A stretch of DNA of 64,000 bases from Cellulomonas xiejunii (GTDB taxonomy: Bacteria; Actinomycetota; Actinomycetes; Actinomycetales; Cellulomonadaceae): NCBI RefSeq assembly GCF_024508315.1, contig NZ_CP101987.1:2294001-2358000 (forward strand), written 5' to 3'. Positions 8,812 through 17,607 of this stretch are shown piece by piece (position 1 is the stretch's first letter; every line of letters starts with the position of its first letter). The notes below the pieces were generated by a model. That model was not told the DNA's origin and did no database searches. It saw only the letters and a program-made list of their open reading frames with translations. The translations under genes and the position numbers were made by a program.

Positions 8812-9043
8812 GTCCTGGTCCGCTCCTGCCCTCGCCGCCCCGCGTCCGTCGCGCAGCGCCTCCACGCTAGCGGCACCCAGCGCGCGGCGAGAGCGCATCC
8901 ACGGTCGCCGCGCGGCGCCGCGTCCGGCGCGGACCCGCCCGACACACCGTTGGCCTGCGACTCCATCCGGACGGAGCCCACTGACCAGGGACGGACGTCC
9001 CGTATCCTCATGGCACCTTCGCCCCCCTGCCACTGGAGTCAGC

Positions 9044-10846
9044 ATGGACGAGTCCCACAGCCCTCTCCTCGTCGAGGTCGATCCCTCGGACAACCTGAAC
9101 GACATGCTCGCCGCCCGCGTCCGCAGCACACCGGACCGCGTCCTCGTGGAGCGCCACGTCGACGGGCAGTGGCTGCCGATGACGGCGCGGGAGTACGACG
9201 CGGCGATCATCGGCGCCGCACGCGGCCTGGTCGCGAAGGGCGTGCAGCCCGGAGACCGCGTCGGCATCATGTCCCGCACCCGGTACGAGTGGTCGCTCCT
9301 GGACTGGGCCACGTGGGCCGTCGGGGCGGTCCCGGTGCCGCTCTACGAGACGTCGTCCGCCGAGCAGGTCGCGTGGATCCTCACCGACGCCGACGTCAGC
9401 CTGCTGTTCGTCGAGACGCCCGCGCACGCGGACGTCGTCGCCGAGGTGCGCGACCAGGCGTCGGCGCTGCGCGAGGTCCTGGTCATCGACGAGGGGGCCG
9501 TCGAGGACCTCGTGACCGCCGGCGCGGACGTCGACGAGGCGGAGGTGGCACGGCGCAGGGGGCTCGCCGCGCGCGACGACCTCGCCACCGTCATCTACAC
9601 GTCGGGCACGACGGGACGGCCGAAGGGCGTCGAGCTGACGCACGGCAACTTCTCGGCCCTGACGATCAACTCCGTCGAGAGGCTCAGCGCCGTGGTCTCC
9701 ACGCCCGGCGCCAGGACGATGCTGTTCATGCCGCTCGCGCACGTGTTCGCGCGCTTCGTGCACGTGCTGGCGATCCCCGCCGGCTCGGTCCTGGGCCACT
9801 GGCCCGACACCAAGACGCTCATCGAGGGCATCGGGACCTTCCGCCCCACGTACATCCTGTCCGTGCCGCGCGTCTTCGAGAAGGTCTACAACTCCGCCGA
9901 GCAGAAGGCGGCCGCCGGCGGCAAGGGCGCGATCTTCCAGCGGGCCGCGAAGACGTCGATCGTCTACTCGCGCGCGCTGGACACCCCGCGCGGCCCGAGC
10001 CCGTGGCTGCGTCTGCAGCACAAGGTCGCCGACGTCCTGGTCCTCTCCAAGCTGCGCAAGGTGCTCGGCGGCCAGGTCGAGTGGGCGATCTCGGGCGGCG
10101 CGCCCCTGGGCGAGCGGCTGGGCCACTTCTACCGTGGCGTCGGTCTCAAGGTGCTCGAGGGGTACGGGCTGACGGAGACGACGGCCCCGGCCACGGTCAA
10201 CCTGCCCGAGAAGACCAAGATCGGTTCGGTGGGCCCCGCGCTGCCCGGCACGTCCCTGCGGCTGGCGGCGGACGGCGAGATCGAGATCAAGGGCGTCCAG
10301 GTCTTCCGCGGCTACCACAACAACCCGCAGGCGACGGAGGAGTCGATGCGGGACGGCTGGTTCCGCACGGGCGACCTCGGCACCATCGACGACGACGGCT
10401 TCCTGCGCATCACCGGCCGCAAGAAGGAGATCATCGTCACCGCGGGCGGCAAGAACGTCGCACCGAGCGTGCTCGAGGACCGGCTGCGCGGCCACCCGCT
10501 GGTGAGCCAGGTCGTCGTCGTCGGGGACCAGCGACCGTTCATCGGCGCACTGGTCACGCTGGACCCGGAGGGCGTCCCGGGGTGGCTCACCGCGCACGGC
10601 AAGCCGCCGATGTCGCTCGAGGAGGCGGCGAAGGACCCCGACGTGCTGGCGTCGCTCGACAAGGCCGTGGAGCGCACCAACAAGGCGGTCTCCCGCGCGG
10701 AGTCCATCCGCCGCTACCGGATCCTGGACCGTGACCTGACGATCGCCGACGGGTACCTCACGCCGAAGCTGAGCGTGCGGCGCTCCGAGGTGCTCAAGGA
10801 CTTCGCGGCCGAGGTCGACGCGCTGTACGCCGAGGGCGCGGGCTGA
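9044..10846 (+). CDS. Long-chain fatty-acid-CoA ligase (AMP-forming), FadD15-like
   Basis: 600 aa. It activates long-chain fatty acids to acyl-CoA through an acyl-adenylate. The AMP-binding signature is IYTSGTTGRPKGVELTH, the adenine/acyl site is EGYGLTETTAPATVN, and GWFRTGDLG plus GRKKEIIVTAGGKNV mark the C-terminal lid, with catalytic Lys near DGYLTPKLSVRR. The insertion after the P-loop (SIVYSRALDT region) is typical of long-chain and very-long-chain synthetases. ATG 9044 follows GGAG at 7 bases spacing. Gene order matches fadD15 (Rv2187). It is monocistronic, ending at a strong hairpin. Confidence 0.9.
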   Translation: MDESHSPLLVEVDPSDNLNDMLAARVRSTPDRVLVERHVDGQWLPMTAREYDAAIIGAARGLVAKGVQPGDRVGIMSRTRYEWSLLDWATWAVGAVPVPLYETSSAEQVAWILTDADVSLLFVETPAHADVVAEVRDQASALREVLVIDEGAVEDLVTAGADVDEAEVARRRGLAARDDLATVIYTSGTTGRPKGVELTHGNFSALTINSVERLSAVVSTPGARTMLFMPLAHVFARFVHVLAIPAGSVLGHWPDTKTLIEGIGTFRPTYILSVPRVFEKVYNSAEQKAAAGGKGAIFQRAAKTSIVYSRALDTPRGPSPWLRLQHKVADVLVLSKLRKVLGGQVEWAISGGAPLGERLGHFYRGVGLKVLEGYGLTETTAPATVNLPEKTKIGSVGPALPGTSLRLAADGEIEIKGVQVFRGYHNNPQATEESMRDGWFRTGDLGTIDDDGFLRITGRKKEIIVTAGGKNVAPSVLEDRLRGHPLVSQVVVVGDQRPFIGALVTLDPEGVPGWLTAHGKPPMSLEEAAKDPDVLASLDKAVERTNKAVSRAESIRRYRILDRDLTIADGYLTPKLSVRRSEVLKDFAAEVDALYAEGAG

Positions 10847-10853
10847 CCCGCGC

Positions 10854-10915
10854 CCACTGACGGCACGACCCGCGCACCCGGTGACCGCCGGTGGCGCGGG
10901 TCGTGCCGTCAGTGG
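10854..10915. terminator. Long perfect bidirectional terminator hairpin
   Basis: Perfect 22-bp inverted repeat (10854-10875 with 10894-10915) around an 18-base loop, between convergent genes. Its right arm covers the last codons and stop of the NYN gene, which ends at 10909. Confidence 0.82.
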
Positions 10916-12243
10916 CGACGCAACCGCTCCACGAGGGTCGCCGCCGGCACCGCCCACGCGCCAGCCCGCTCGACGTCCTCGACGACCTCCCGGTCGGACG
11001 TCGCCACCACGAGCACCCGGCCGGGCGGCTCTGCCGCGACCAGCTGCCGCAGCAGGTCGTCGGCCGTCTCCCCCGCGGTGAACAGCACCCGCACGCCGCG
11101 CACCGGTGGCGCTGCACGGTGCCCGGCCTGGCCGTCGAAGCAGCAGGTGACCTCGGCACCCGTCTGCGCGGCCAGCGCCGCCATGCCGTCGACGAGCAGA
11201 CGGCGCTGGTCGGCGAGCGTCGTGTGCGGCCACCCGGTCTTGGACACGTTGTAGCCGTCCACCAGGAGATGCGCCCGCGGCAGCCGCAGCAGGTCGTCGA
11301 GCAGCGCCGGGTCCCCGACCGACCGCCCGCGTGACGTCGGCCGCACGTGCGGTCCGTCGACGCCGGGCGCCACCAGGTCCGCGGGCAGGTCACGCACGGG
11401 TGGCAGGGCGAGCTCGGCACGCAGCCCGGTGGCGGCGTCGACGACCGTGTCGAGCAGCAGCCGGACCCGCGACTCGGCCAGCCGGTGCCCGGTCCGCAGC
11501 TCTTCTCGCGCCGACGACCGCTCCGCGGCAGCCGCCCGCAGGTCGGCGGCCGCCTGGGCGCGCTCGTCCGCCGCGGCCTGGAGGTCGGCGGCCGCCCGAC
11601 GGGCGTCGAGCTCCGCCGCGGCCGCCAGCGCCCGGGCCTCGCTGCGGGCACGGTCCGCGTCCGAGCGCAGCCGCCGCAGCTCGCGCTGCAGCGCGGTGAG
11701 CTCGTCACGCGCGGCGCGCTCGTCCTCACGCGCGACGCCGAGCGCCGCGCGCAGCCGCTCGACCTCGCGCTCGAGGCCCGCGAGCCGCTGCGTGTCGGCC
11801 GTCTCGACCACCGCGGGCGCGGACGTCGGCACCAGGTGCTGCCACGGCAGGTTCTGCAGCCAGGCCCCGACCGCGGCATCGGTGCCGGTGGCTGGCCCTG
11901 GAGAGGTGGTCTCGACCTGGGTGACGCCGGCGGCGCCCTCGGTCGAGGACGGCTCCCGGTCGGGGGTGGCGGCGGGGGCCGGGTCGTGCGCCTGCAGCCA
12001 GACCCGCGCGACGCGCGCACGGAAGGCGGCGTCCTCCTGCAGGGCCGACCAGAGCGGCGCACCACCGGCGGTCGCGCGGCGACGGGGCGCGAACCGCCGG
12101 ACCGCGAGCAAGGACGGCGGGACGTCCGCCGGGTCCGTGTCGCCGAGCACGTCGGCGGCGAGGCGCACGAGCGCCGAGCGCAACGCGGCCGGGACGTCCG
12201 ACGGATCGGGGTCGGACCCGGGTCCGTGCTCCTGACCAGCCAT
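10909..12243 (-). CDS. NYN-domain (YacP/PIN-like) putative RNase with coiled coil
   Basis: 444 aa. The N-terminal ~110 residues form a helical region with Arg-rich FAPRRRATAGG. A long Ala/Arg/Glu heptad region (about 135-265) predicts a coiled coil. The C-terminal NYN domain (about 285-444) has LLVDGYNVSKTGWP, CCFDGQAGH, AGETADDLL and ATSDREV, giving the acidic residues expected of a PIN/NYN nuclease metal site. The YacP-like NYN family is linked to RNA cleavage; substrate is unknown. ATG 12243 is preceded by TAGGCT at 6 bases (leaderless). The stop lies inside a terminator hairpin. Confidence 0.82.
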   Translation of the reverse strand: MAGQEHGPGSDPDPSDVPAALRSALVRLAADVLGDTDPADVPPSLLAVRRFAPRRRATAGGAPLWSALQEDAAFRARVARVWLQAHDPAPAATPDREPSSTEGAAGVTQVETTSPGPATGTDAAVGAWLQNLPWQHLVPTSAPAVVETADTQRLAGLEREVERLRAALGVAREDERAARDELTALQRELRRLRSDADRARSEARALAAAAELDARRAAADLQAAADERAQAAADLRAAAAERSSAREELRTGHRLAESRVRLLLDTVVDAATGLRAELALPPVRDLPADLVAPGVDGPHVRPTSRGRSVGDPALLDDLLRLPRAHLLVDGYNVSKTGWPHTTLADQRRLLVDGMAALAAQTGAEVTCCFDGQAGHRAAPPVRGVRVLFTAGETADDLLRQLVAAEPPGRVLVVATSDREVVEDVERAGAWAVPAATLVERLRRH

Positions 12244-12249
12244 GGCGCC

Positions 12250-12255
12250 AGCCTA
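12250..12255 (-). promoter_or_regulatory. -10 element of a leaderless promoter for the NYN gene
   Basis: On the minus strand TAGGCT ends 6 bases before ATG 12243, with no ribosome binding site between. Confidence 0.55.
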
Positions 12256-12313
12256 GGTGCCTGCTGGGTTGCGCGCGTCGGCGTGCTCGCCCGGTCCTGT
12301 CGGATGCGCCGGG

Positions 12314-12319
12314 TAGCGT
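12314..12319 (+). promoter_or_regulatory. -10 element of a leaderless promoter
   Basis: TAGCGT ends 7 bases before ATG 12327. It is divergent from the NYN promoter 60 bases away. Confidence 0.55.
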
Positions 12320-12326
12320 CCGGGAC

Positions 12327-14141
12327 ATGCCCACCGCCCGTCGCCTGCGCCCGTCCGAGGGGGCCGCCGATCTGGGGGCGACGCCGGTGCAGGTGGGCCT
12401 CGACGAGCTCGGTACCCCGCTGCGAGACGTGACGTTCGTGGTCGTCGACCTCGAGACGACGGGCGGGCGGGCAGCCGAGGACGCGATCACGGAGATCGGT
12501 GCCGTCAAGGTCCGCGGCGGCGAGGTCCTCGGTGAGTTCCAGACGCTCGTCGACCCCGGGGGCCCCGTCCCCCCGTTCATCCAGGTGCTCACCGGGATCA
12601 CGACCTCGATGCTGATCGGTGCACCGACGATCGCGCAGGTCCTGCCCGGCTTCCTCGAGTTCGCCCGCGGGGCGGTGCTCGTCGCGCACAACGCCCCCTT
12701 CGACGTCGGCTTCCTGCGCGCGGCAGCGGCCCGCTGCGACCGCGCCTGGCCCGGGTTCCAGGTCGTCGACACCGTCCGCCTCGCGCGGCGCGTCGTGCTG
12801 CGCGACGAGGCGCCCAACCACAAGCTGTCGACCCTGGCAGCCCTGTTCGGGGCGACCGAGACACCCAACCACCGCGCCCTGGCCGACGCGCGCGCGACCG
12901 TCGACGTGCTGCACGCGCTGCTGGGCAGGCTCGCACCCCTGGGCGTCACACACCTCGAGGACCTCGCCACCGCGACGGACCCCGTGCCCGCCGACGTCCG
13001 GCGCAGGAGCACGCTGGCGGACGGTCTGCCGGACTCCCCCGGCGTCTACCTGTTCCGCGGCCCTCGCGAGGAGGTCCTGTACGTCGGGGTGTCCACGACG
13101 TCGCTGCGCCGGCGCGTGCGCAGCTACTTCACATCCGCCGAGAAGCGGGGGCGCATGACCGAGATGGTCCGCCTCGCGGTGCGGGTGGACCCCGTCGTGT
13201 GCGCGTCCCCGCTCGAGGCACGCGTCCGCGAGCTGCGTCTCATCGCGGAGCACGCGCCGCGGTACAACCGACGCTCCCGTGCGCCCGAGCGCATGCCGTG
13301 GGTCCGCCTGACCGACGAGCCGTTCCCGCGGCTGTCCGTCGTCCGCGACGTGCGCACGGGGACCGCCCACATCGGACCGTTCGCCTCGCGCGCGCTCGCG
13401 CAGCAGGCCGTCGACGCGCTGCACGCGACGTTCGCGGTGCGCCAGTGCACGGGGCGTCTGCCGGTCGTCCCCGCGCCGGGCGCCCACGCCTGCGTCCTCG
13501 CCGAGGTCGGACGCTGCGGTGCGCCGTGCGTGGGCGGGCAGGACGTCGCTGCGTACGCCCCCGTGGTCGAGGCCGTGCGGGAGGCCATGACGCGTGACCC
13601 CCGTGACGTCGCCGAGGCGCACGCCGTGCGCATCCGCACGCTGGCGGCACAGGAGCGGTTCGAGGACGCGGCTGTGGTGCGTGACCGGCTCACCGCGTTC
13701 GTACGGGGCGCGGGACGTGCTCAGCGCCACGCACGCGCCGCCGCGTGCCGCGAGCTCGTCGCGGCGCGTCGGACGCAGGAGGGCGGCTGGGAGCTGGTCC
13801 TGGTGCGCCACGGCCGGCTCGCAGGGACGGCCGTCGTCGACCGACGAACGGACCCGCTGCCCGTCGTGGCGAGCCTGCGGGCCGGTGGCGAGCACGTCAC
13901 TGCCCCCGTGGCGCCGGCAACCGCCGCGCACCCCGAGGAGACCGATCTGGTCCTCGCGTGGCTCGAGCAGCCGGGCGTACGGCTCGTCGCGGTCGACGGC
14001 GAGTGGTCCTCACCGGCCCGCTCGGCCCAGTCCGTGCGGGACGCCGCCGCCGCGGTCACGCTCGACCTCGTGGCGCCGCGCGCACCGCTGGTCGACGACG
14101 CGCCGACGACCGCGGTCGTGGAGCCGCAGCGCACGGCATGA
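12327..14141 (+). CDS. DEDD exonuclease fused to UvrC/Cho-like GIY-YIG nuclease
   Basis: 604 aa. Residues about 35-200 form a DnaQ-type DEDD 3'-5' exonuclease: VVVDLETTGG (first Asp/Glu), LVAHNAPFDVGFL and NHRALADARATVDV. From about 230 a GIY-YIG domain follows (GVYLFRGPREEVLYVGVST), with SYFTSAEKRGRM as in UvrC and Cho. A Cys-rich stretch (ACVLAEVGRCGAPCVG) is UvrC-like, and a UvrB-binding-like helix pair (AAQERFEDAAVVRDRL) follows near 445. This matches the Rv2191 family. A DNA repair role, incision plus resection, is inferred. A leaderless -10 supports the start. The small RAM-domain gene follows after 7 bases. Confidence 0.88.
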   Translation: MPTARRLRPSEGAADLGATPVQVGLDELGTPLRDVTFVVVDLETTGGRAAEDAITEIGAVKVRGGEVLGEFQTLVDPGGPVPPFIQVLTGITTSMLIGAPTIAQVLPGFLEFARGAVLVAHNAPFDVGFLRAAAARCDRAWPGFQVVDTVRLARRVVLRDEAPNHKLSTLAALFGATETPNHRALADARATVDVLHALLGRLAPLGVTHLEDLATATDPVPADVRRRSTLADGLPDSPGVYLFRGPREEVLYVGVSTTSLRRRVRSYFTSAEKRGRMTEMVRLAVRVDPVVCASPLEARVRELRLIAEHAPRYNRRSRAPERMPWVRLTDEPFPRLSVVRDVRTGTAHIGPFASRALAQQAVDALHATFAVRQCTGRLPVVPAPGAHACVLAEVGRCGAPCVGGQDVAAYAPVVEAVREAMTRDPRDVAEAHAVRIRTLAAQERFEDAAVVRDRLTAFVRGAGRAQRHARAAACRELVAARRTQEGGWELVLVRHGRLAGTAVVDRRTDPLPVVASLRAGGEHVTAPVAPATAAHPEETDLVLAWLEQPGVRLVAVDGEWSSPARSAQSVRDAAAAVTLDLVAPRAPLVDDAPTTAVVEPQRTA

Positions 14142-14148
14142 TGGGCGC

Positions 14149-14430
14149 ATGCTCACTGCCATCGTCCTGATCGACTGCGACGCCGCCCGTATCCCGGAGG
14201 TCGCCGCCGCGACCGCGGACATCGAGGGCGTCAGCGAGGTCTACTCGGTCACCGGCGAGGTCGACCTCATCGCGCTCGTCCGGGTGCGCGAGCACGACCG
14301 CCTCGCCGACGTGATCGCCGACAAGGTCAGCAAGGTCGAGGGCGTGCTGCGCACGCAGACGTACATCGCCTTCCGTGCGTACTCGCGGCACGACCTGGAG
14401 GAGGCGTTCGACCTCGGCCTCGAGGACTGA
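14149..14430 (+). CDS. Stand-alone Lrp/AsnC ligand-binding (RAM) domain protein
   Basis: 93 aa. It consists only of the effector-binding domain of Lrp/AsnC regulators: LTAIVLIDCDAARIPEVAAA, GVSEVYSVTGEVDLIALVRV and LRTQTYIAFRAYS. There is no helix-turn-helix. Such orphan RAM proteins form ring oligomers that bind amino acids and may modulate partner regulators. It starts 7 bases after the exonuclease gene and faces trpD, whose product makes a tryptophan precursor, so an amino acid sensing role is plausible but unproven. Confidence 0.85.
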   Translation: MLTAIVLIDCDAARIPEVAAATADIEGVSEVYSVTGEVDLIALVRVREHDRLADVIADKVSKVEGVLRTQTYIAFRAYSRHDLEEAFDLGLED

Positions 14431-14460
14431 GCAGGCCCCGTCGCCGCGGGGCCACGCTCA
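14428..14460. terminator. Bidirectional terminator hairpin
   Basis: Arms TGAGC/GCTCA and GGCCCC/GGGGCC form one hairpin. Each outer end contains the stop codon of a convergent gene: the RAM gene on the left and trpD on the right. Confidence 0.65.
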
Positions 14461-15507
14461 GGCGTTCGCGGCGACCCGCCAGCGCTCGAGCACGGCCGCA
14501 GCCGCGCCGTCGTCGATCGCGCGCTCGGCGTGACCGGCGCCCGCCACGAGGCGCTCGACGAGCGTGCCCTCGGCCGTGCCGGGCAGCGACGCGTCCGCCA
14601 CCAGACCGGCAGCGGCGTTGAGCACCACCGTGTCGCGCACCGGGCCGCGCGCGCCGGCCACGAGCTCGCGCACGACCGCCGCGTTCTGCTCGGCCGCCCC
14701 GCCGCGCAGCTGCTCGACCGTGACCGGTCCGACGCCCACGGCCGCCCACTCGACGACCTCCTCGCGCACCGTGCCGTCCCGGACCTCCCAGAAGCGGGTG
14801 GTGCCGGTCGCCGCGATCTCGTCGAGCCCGTCCTCCTCGCCCCGGAACACCAGGGCCGTGCGGCCGCGGTCGGCGAGCACACCGGCCATGAGCGGCGCCA
14901 TCCGCGCGTCGGCCACGCCGATGGCACTCGACTGCGGCTGCGCGGGGTTCGTCAGCGGCCCGAGGAAGTTGAACGCCGTCGCGATGCCCAGGTCCCGCCG
15001 TGTGACGCCGGCGTGCCGCATGGACGGGTGGAACGCGCCCGCGAAGCAGAAGGTGATGCCCACCTCGGTGGCGAGCGCGGCCACGCGCTCGAGCGGCAGG
15101 TCGAGCCGGATGCCCAGCGACTCGAGCACGTCGGCCGTCCCGGTGGACGACGACGCGGCCCGGTTGCCGTGCTTGACGACCGTCAGGCCCGTTCCCGCGA
15201 TGACCAGCGCGGCCATGGTCGAGATGTTCACCGTGTGGAGCCGGTCACCACCGGTGCCGACGATGTCGACCGCGCGGCCGGGGACCTCGAACCGGTGGGC
15301 GTGCGTGAGCATCATGTCGGCGAGGCCGGCGAGTTCGGCGACCGTCTCGCCCTTGGCCCGCAGCGCCACCAGGAACCCGGCGACCTGCGAGGGCGAGGCC
15401 TCGCCGCTCATGATCTGGTCCATCGCCCACGCCGTACGGGCGCTGTCGAGGTCCTGGCCACGGACCAGCGACGTCAGCAGGTCCGGCCAGGTGGTGACCG
15501 GCGTCAT
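14458..15507 (-). CDS. trpD: Anthranilate phosphoribosyltransferase
   Basis: 349 aa. It transfers phosphoribose from PRPP to anthranilate in tryptophan synthesis. Hallmarks are [17 protein letters not shown] (PRPP/Mg site), [16 protein letters not shown], the [11 protein letters not shown] motif and [12 protein letters not shown]. Length is typical. Start ATG 15507 overlaps the stop codon of the upstream receiver-domain gene (ATGA), so translation is coupled. No other trp genes are in the window, as in M. tuberculosis where trpD is separate from the main operon. Confidence 0.95.
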   Translation of the reverse strand: MTPVTTWPDLLTSLVRGQDLDSARTAWAMDQIMSGEASPSQVAGFLVALRAKGETVAELAGLADMMLTHAHRFEVPGRAVDIVGTGGDRLHTVNISTMAALVIAGTGLTVVKHGNRAASSSTGTADVLESLGIRLDLPLERVAALATEVGITFCFAGAFHPSMRHAGVTRRDLGIATAFNFLGPLTNPAQPQSSAIGVADARMAPLMAGVLADRGRTALVFRGEEDGLDEIAATGTTRFWEVRDGTVREEVVEWAAVGVGPVTVEQLRGGAAEQNAAVVRELVAGARGPVRDTVVLNAAAGLVADASLPGTAEGTLVERLVAGAGHAERAIDDGAAAAVLERWRVAANA

Positions 15508-15920
15508 CCGCGGGCCGCCACCGCGTGCACGAGGTCCGCGACGGCCGCGTGCACCACGACCGGGTCCAGGGGCCGGCTGACGACCGCGTCGGCGTTCGAC
15601 CACGACGCGAGCCACGCGTCCTGCGGGCGGCCGGTGAGGACGAGCACGGGCGGGCACTCGTACACCTCGTCCTTGAGCTGCCGGCACAGTCCGAGGCCGC
15701 CGACCTTGTCGGCCTCGCCGTCGAGGACGAGGATGTCGGCCCCGCGGGCGTCGGCGACGGCGATCACGGCGGCCGCGGTCGCGACCTCGATCCACTCGAT
15801 GTCGGGCTCGCCACGCCCCAGGCGGCGACCCACCGCCAGGCGGACCTGGTCACGCGCGTCCACGTCGTCGCTGTACAGCAGGATGCGCGGCGCGCGGGCC
15901 GCCGGGTTCGCGGTGCTCAT
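15504..15920 (-). CDS. Receiver-like response regulator, single domain
   Basis: 138 aa. The fold resembles a CheY-type receiver: [19 protein letters not shown] (acidic pair), [25 protein letters not shown] around the expected phospho-Asp, and [31 protein letters not shown] as the last strand and loop. The expected terminal Lys of receivers is replaced by Arg in SRPLDP, so phosphorylation is uncertain. There is no output domain. It overlaps and precedes trpD. ATG 15920 has GAGGGG seven bases upstream. Function unknown. Confidence 0.8.
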   Translation of the reverse strand: MSTANPAARAPRILLYSDDVDARDQVRLAVGRRLGRGEPDIEWIEVATAAAVIAVADARGADILVLDGEADKVGGLGLCRQLKDEVYECPPVLVLTGRPQDAWLASWSNADAVVSRPLDPVVVHAAVADLVHAVAARG

Positions 15921-16099
15921 GGTGCCCCTCACTCGTCGTCGACGTGCAAGGGGCATCTTGGCACGTCGAGGCGTTCGTGGGGCGCGCCGACCGCTTTCCG
16001 GAGCGCGCCGCGCGTCGGCCGGGGCGGCGGAAGGTGACGGTGTGACATATCCCCGGGCCTCCGGGTGGGTCGAACGACCCATGCGGCGCTCCCGTCAGG

Positions 16100-16105
16100 C
16101 ACAAT
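16100..16105 (+). promoter_or_regulatory. Possible -10 of a leaderless ctaE transcript
   Basis: CACAAT ends 7 bases before GTG 16113. It fits the conserved A2 and T6 of the -10 but not the first T. The alternative start, ATG 16104, overlaps it. Confidence 0.4.
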
Positions 16106-16112
16106 GTCCTAC

Positions 16113-16751
16113 GTGTCGACCGCAACGGCTGCCTCGCGCCCTGTCCCCCACGTGACCGTCAACCGACCGAACCCAGTGTCGGTCGGGACGATCGTGTGGC
16201 TCGCCAGCGAGCTCATGTTCTTCGCAGGGTTGTTCGCGATGTACTTCACCGTGCGCGCGGCAGTGCCGGAGGAGTGGGCGCTGCAGACCGACAAGCTCAA
16301 CCTGCAGTTCGCCTTCGCGAACACGATGATCCTGGTGCTGTCGTCCGTGACGTGCCAGATGGGCGTGTGGGCCGCGGAGCGGCTGCAGCCGGTCCGCAGC
16401 GGCTCCCTGCTCCAGTTCTGGCGCTGGGGCATGAACGAGTGGATCACGCTCACGTACGTCATGGGCGCGATCTTCATCGGCGGGCAGATCTTCGAGTACG
16501 CCGAGCTGGTCGAGCACGGCCTGACGATCTCGTCGTCCCCGTACGGCTCGGTCTTCTACCTGACCACCGGCTTCCACGGCCTGCACGTCGTCGGCGGCCT
16601 CATCGCTTTCCTCATCCTGCTCGGCCGCTCGTTCTCGGCCAAGCGCTTCACCCACCACGAGGAGACGACCGCGATCGTCACCTCGTACTACTGGCACTTC
16701 GTCGACGTGGTCTGGATCGCGCTCTTCGCGGTCATCTACCTGGTCCGATGA
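16113..16751 (+). CDS. ctaE: Cytochrome c oxidase subunit III
   Basis: 212 aa. This is a membrane subunit of the aa3 oxidase. The family pattern is clear: [62 protein letters not shown] and [21 protein letters not shown]. Five hydrophobic helices are visible, as in actinobacterial CtaE. The start is uncertain between ATG 16104 and GTG 16113; the latter gives the usual STATAASRP beginning and fits a leaderless -10. It leads the ctaE-qcrC-qcrA-qcrB cluster, consistent with a bcc-aa3 supercomplex. Confidence 0.93.
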   Translation: MSTATAASRPVPHVTVNRPNPVSVGTIVWLASELMFFAGLFAMYFTVRAAVPEEWALQTDKLNLQFAFANTMILVLSSVTCQMGVWAAERLQPVRSGSLLQFWRWGMNEWITLTYVMGAIFIGGQIFEYAELVEHGLTISSSPYGSVFYLTTGFHGLHVVGGLIAFLILLGRSFSAKRFTHHEETTAIVTSYYWHFVDVVWIALFAVIYLVR

Positions 16752-16821
16752 CGACGGCCGGCCCTCGCGGGCCGGCGCCACCCACCCGCACACCCCCGAC
16801 ACGCGAGACGAGGACCGATCC

Positions 16822-17607
16822 GTGAAGGCACTCGCAGCCCGCAGGCACGACAGGCGTGCGCCGGTCGTGCTGCTCCTGCTGGCGCTGCTGATCACCGGTG
16901 CGCTGTACGCAGTGCTGGCCCCGACCTCTGCCGACGCCGCTCCCACCGCGGCGACGGCGGACCAGGTGCAGACCGGTGAGAAGCTGTTCCAGGCCAACTG
17001 CGCGACGTGCCACGGGCCGGACGCGACCGGACGCGAAGGCGTCCCGTCCCTCGTCGGCGTCGGCGCCGCGGCCGTCGACTTCCAGGTCGGCACCGGACGC
17101 ATGCCCATGCAGATGAACGGCCCGCAGGCACCGGCCAAGCCCGCCCAGTTCGACGAGGACCAGATCGCGGCGCTCGCCGCCTACGTGGCCTCGCTCGGCG
17201 CCGGGCCGGCCGTCCCCACCGCCGAGCAGGTCGACGGCTCCCTCGGCGACCCGGCGAGCGGCATGGCCCTGTTCCGCACCAACTGCGCGATGTGCCACAA
17301 CGCCATCGGCGCCGGTGGCGCGCTGTCCGAGGGCAAGTGGGCCCCGAACCTGTGGGAGACGACGCCCACGCACGTCTACGAGGCGATGCTGACCGGGCCG
17401 CAGTCCATGCCCGTGTTCAACGACGCCACCCTGACGCCCGACGAGAAGCGGGACATCATCGCGTTCCTCGACCTGCAGGGCGAGGGCGCACCCGGCGGCA
17501 TCACGCTCGGCAGCCTCGGGCCGGTCAGCGAGGGCCTGTGGGCCTGGGTCGTGGGCATGGGTCTCCTCATCGGCGCGGCAGTCTGGATCGGAGCGAGGTC
17601 CTCGTGA
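16822..17607 (+). CDS. qcrC: Di-haem cytochrome c subunit of cytochrome bc complex
   Basis: 261 aa. It carries electrons from the Rieske protein directly to CtaC, since actinobacteria lack soluble cytochrome c. An N-terminal signal anchor (about 15-35) leads to two cytochrome c domains with CATCH and CAMCH haem motifs and distal Met ligands (MPMQM, SMPVF). A C-terminal membrane anchor (about 235-256, LWAWVVGMGLLIGAAVWIG) follows. GTG 16822. Its stop overlaps the qcrA start by four bases. Confidence 0.95.
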   Translation: MKALAARRHDRRAPVVLLLLALLITGALYAVLAPTSADAAPTAATADQVQTGEKLFQANCATCHGPDATGREGVPSLVGVGAAAVDFQVGTGRMPMQMNGPQAPAKPAQFDEDQIAALAAYVASLGAGPAVPTAEQVDGSLGDPASGMALFRTNCAMCHNAIGAGGALSEGKWAPNLWETTPTHVYEAMLTGPQSMPVFNDATLTPDEKRDIIAFLDLQGEGAPGGITLGSLGPVSEGLWAWVVGMGLLIGAAVWIGARSS

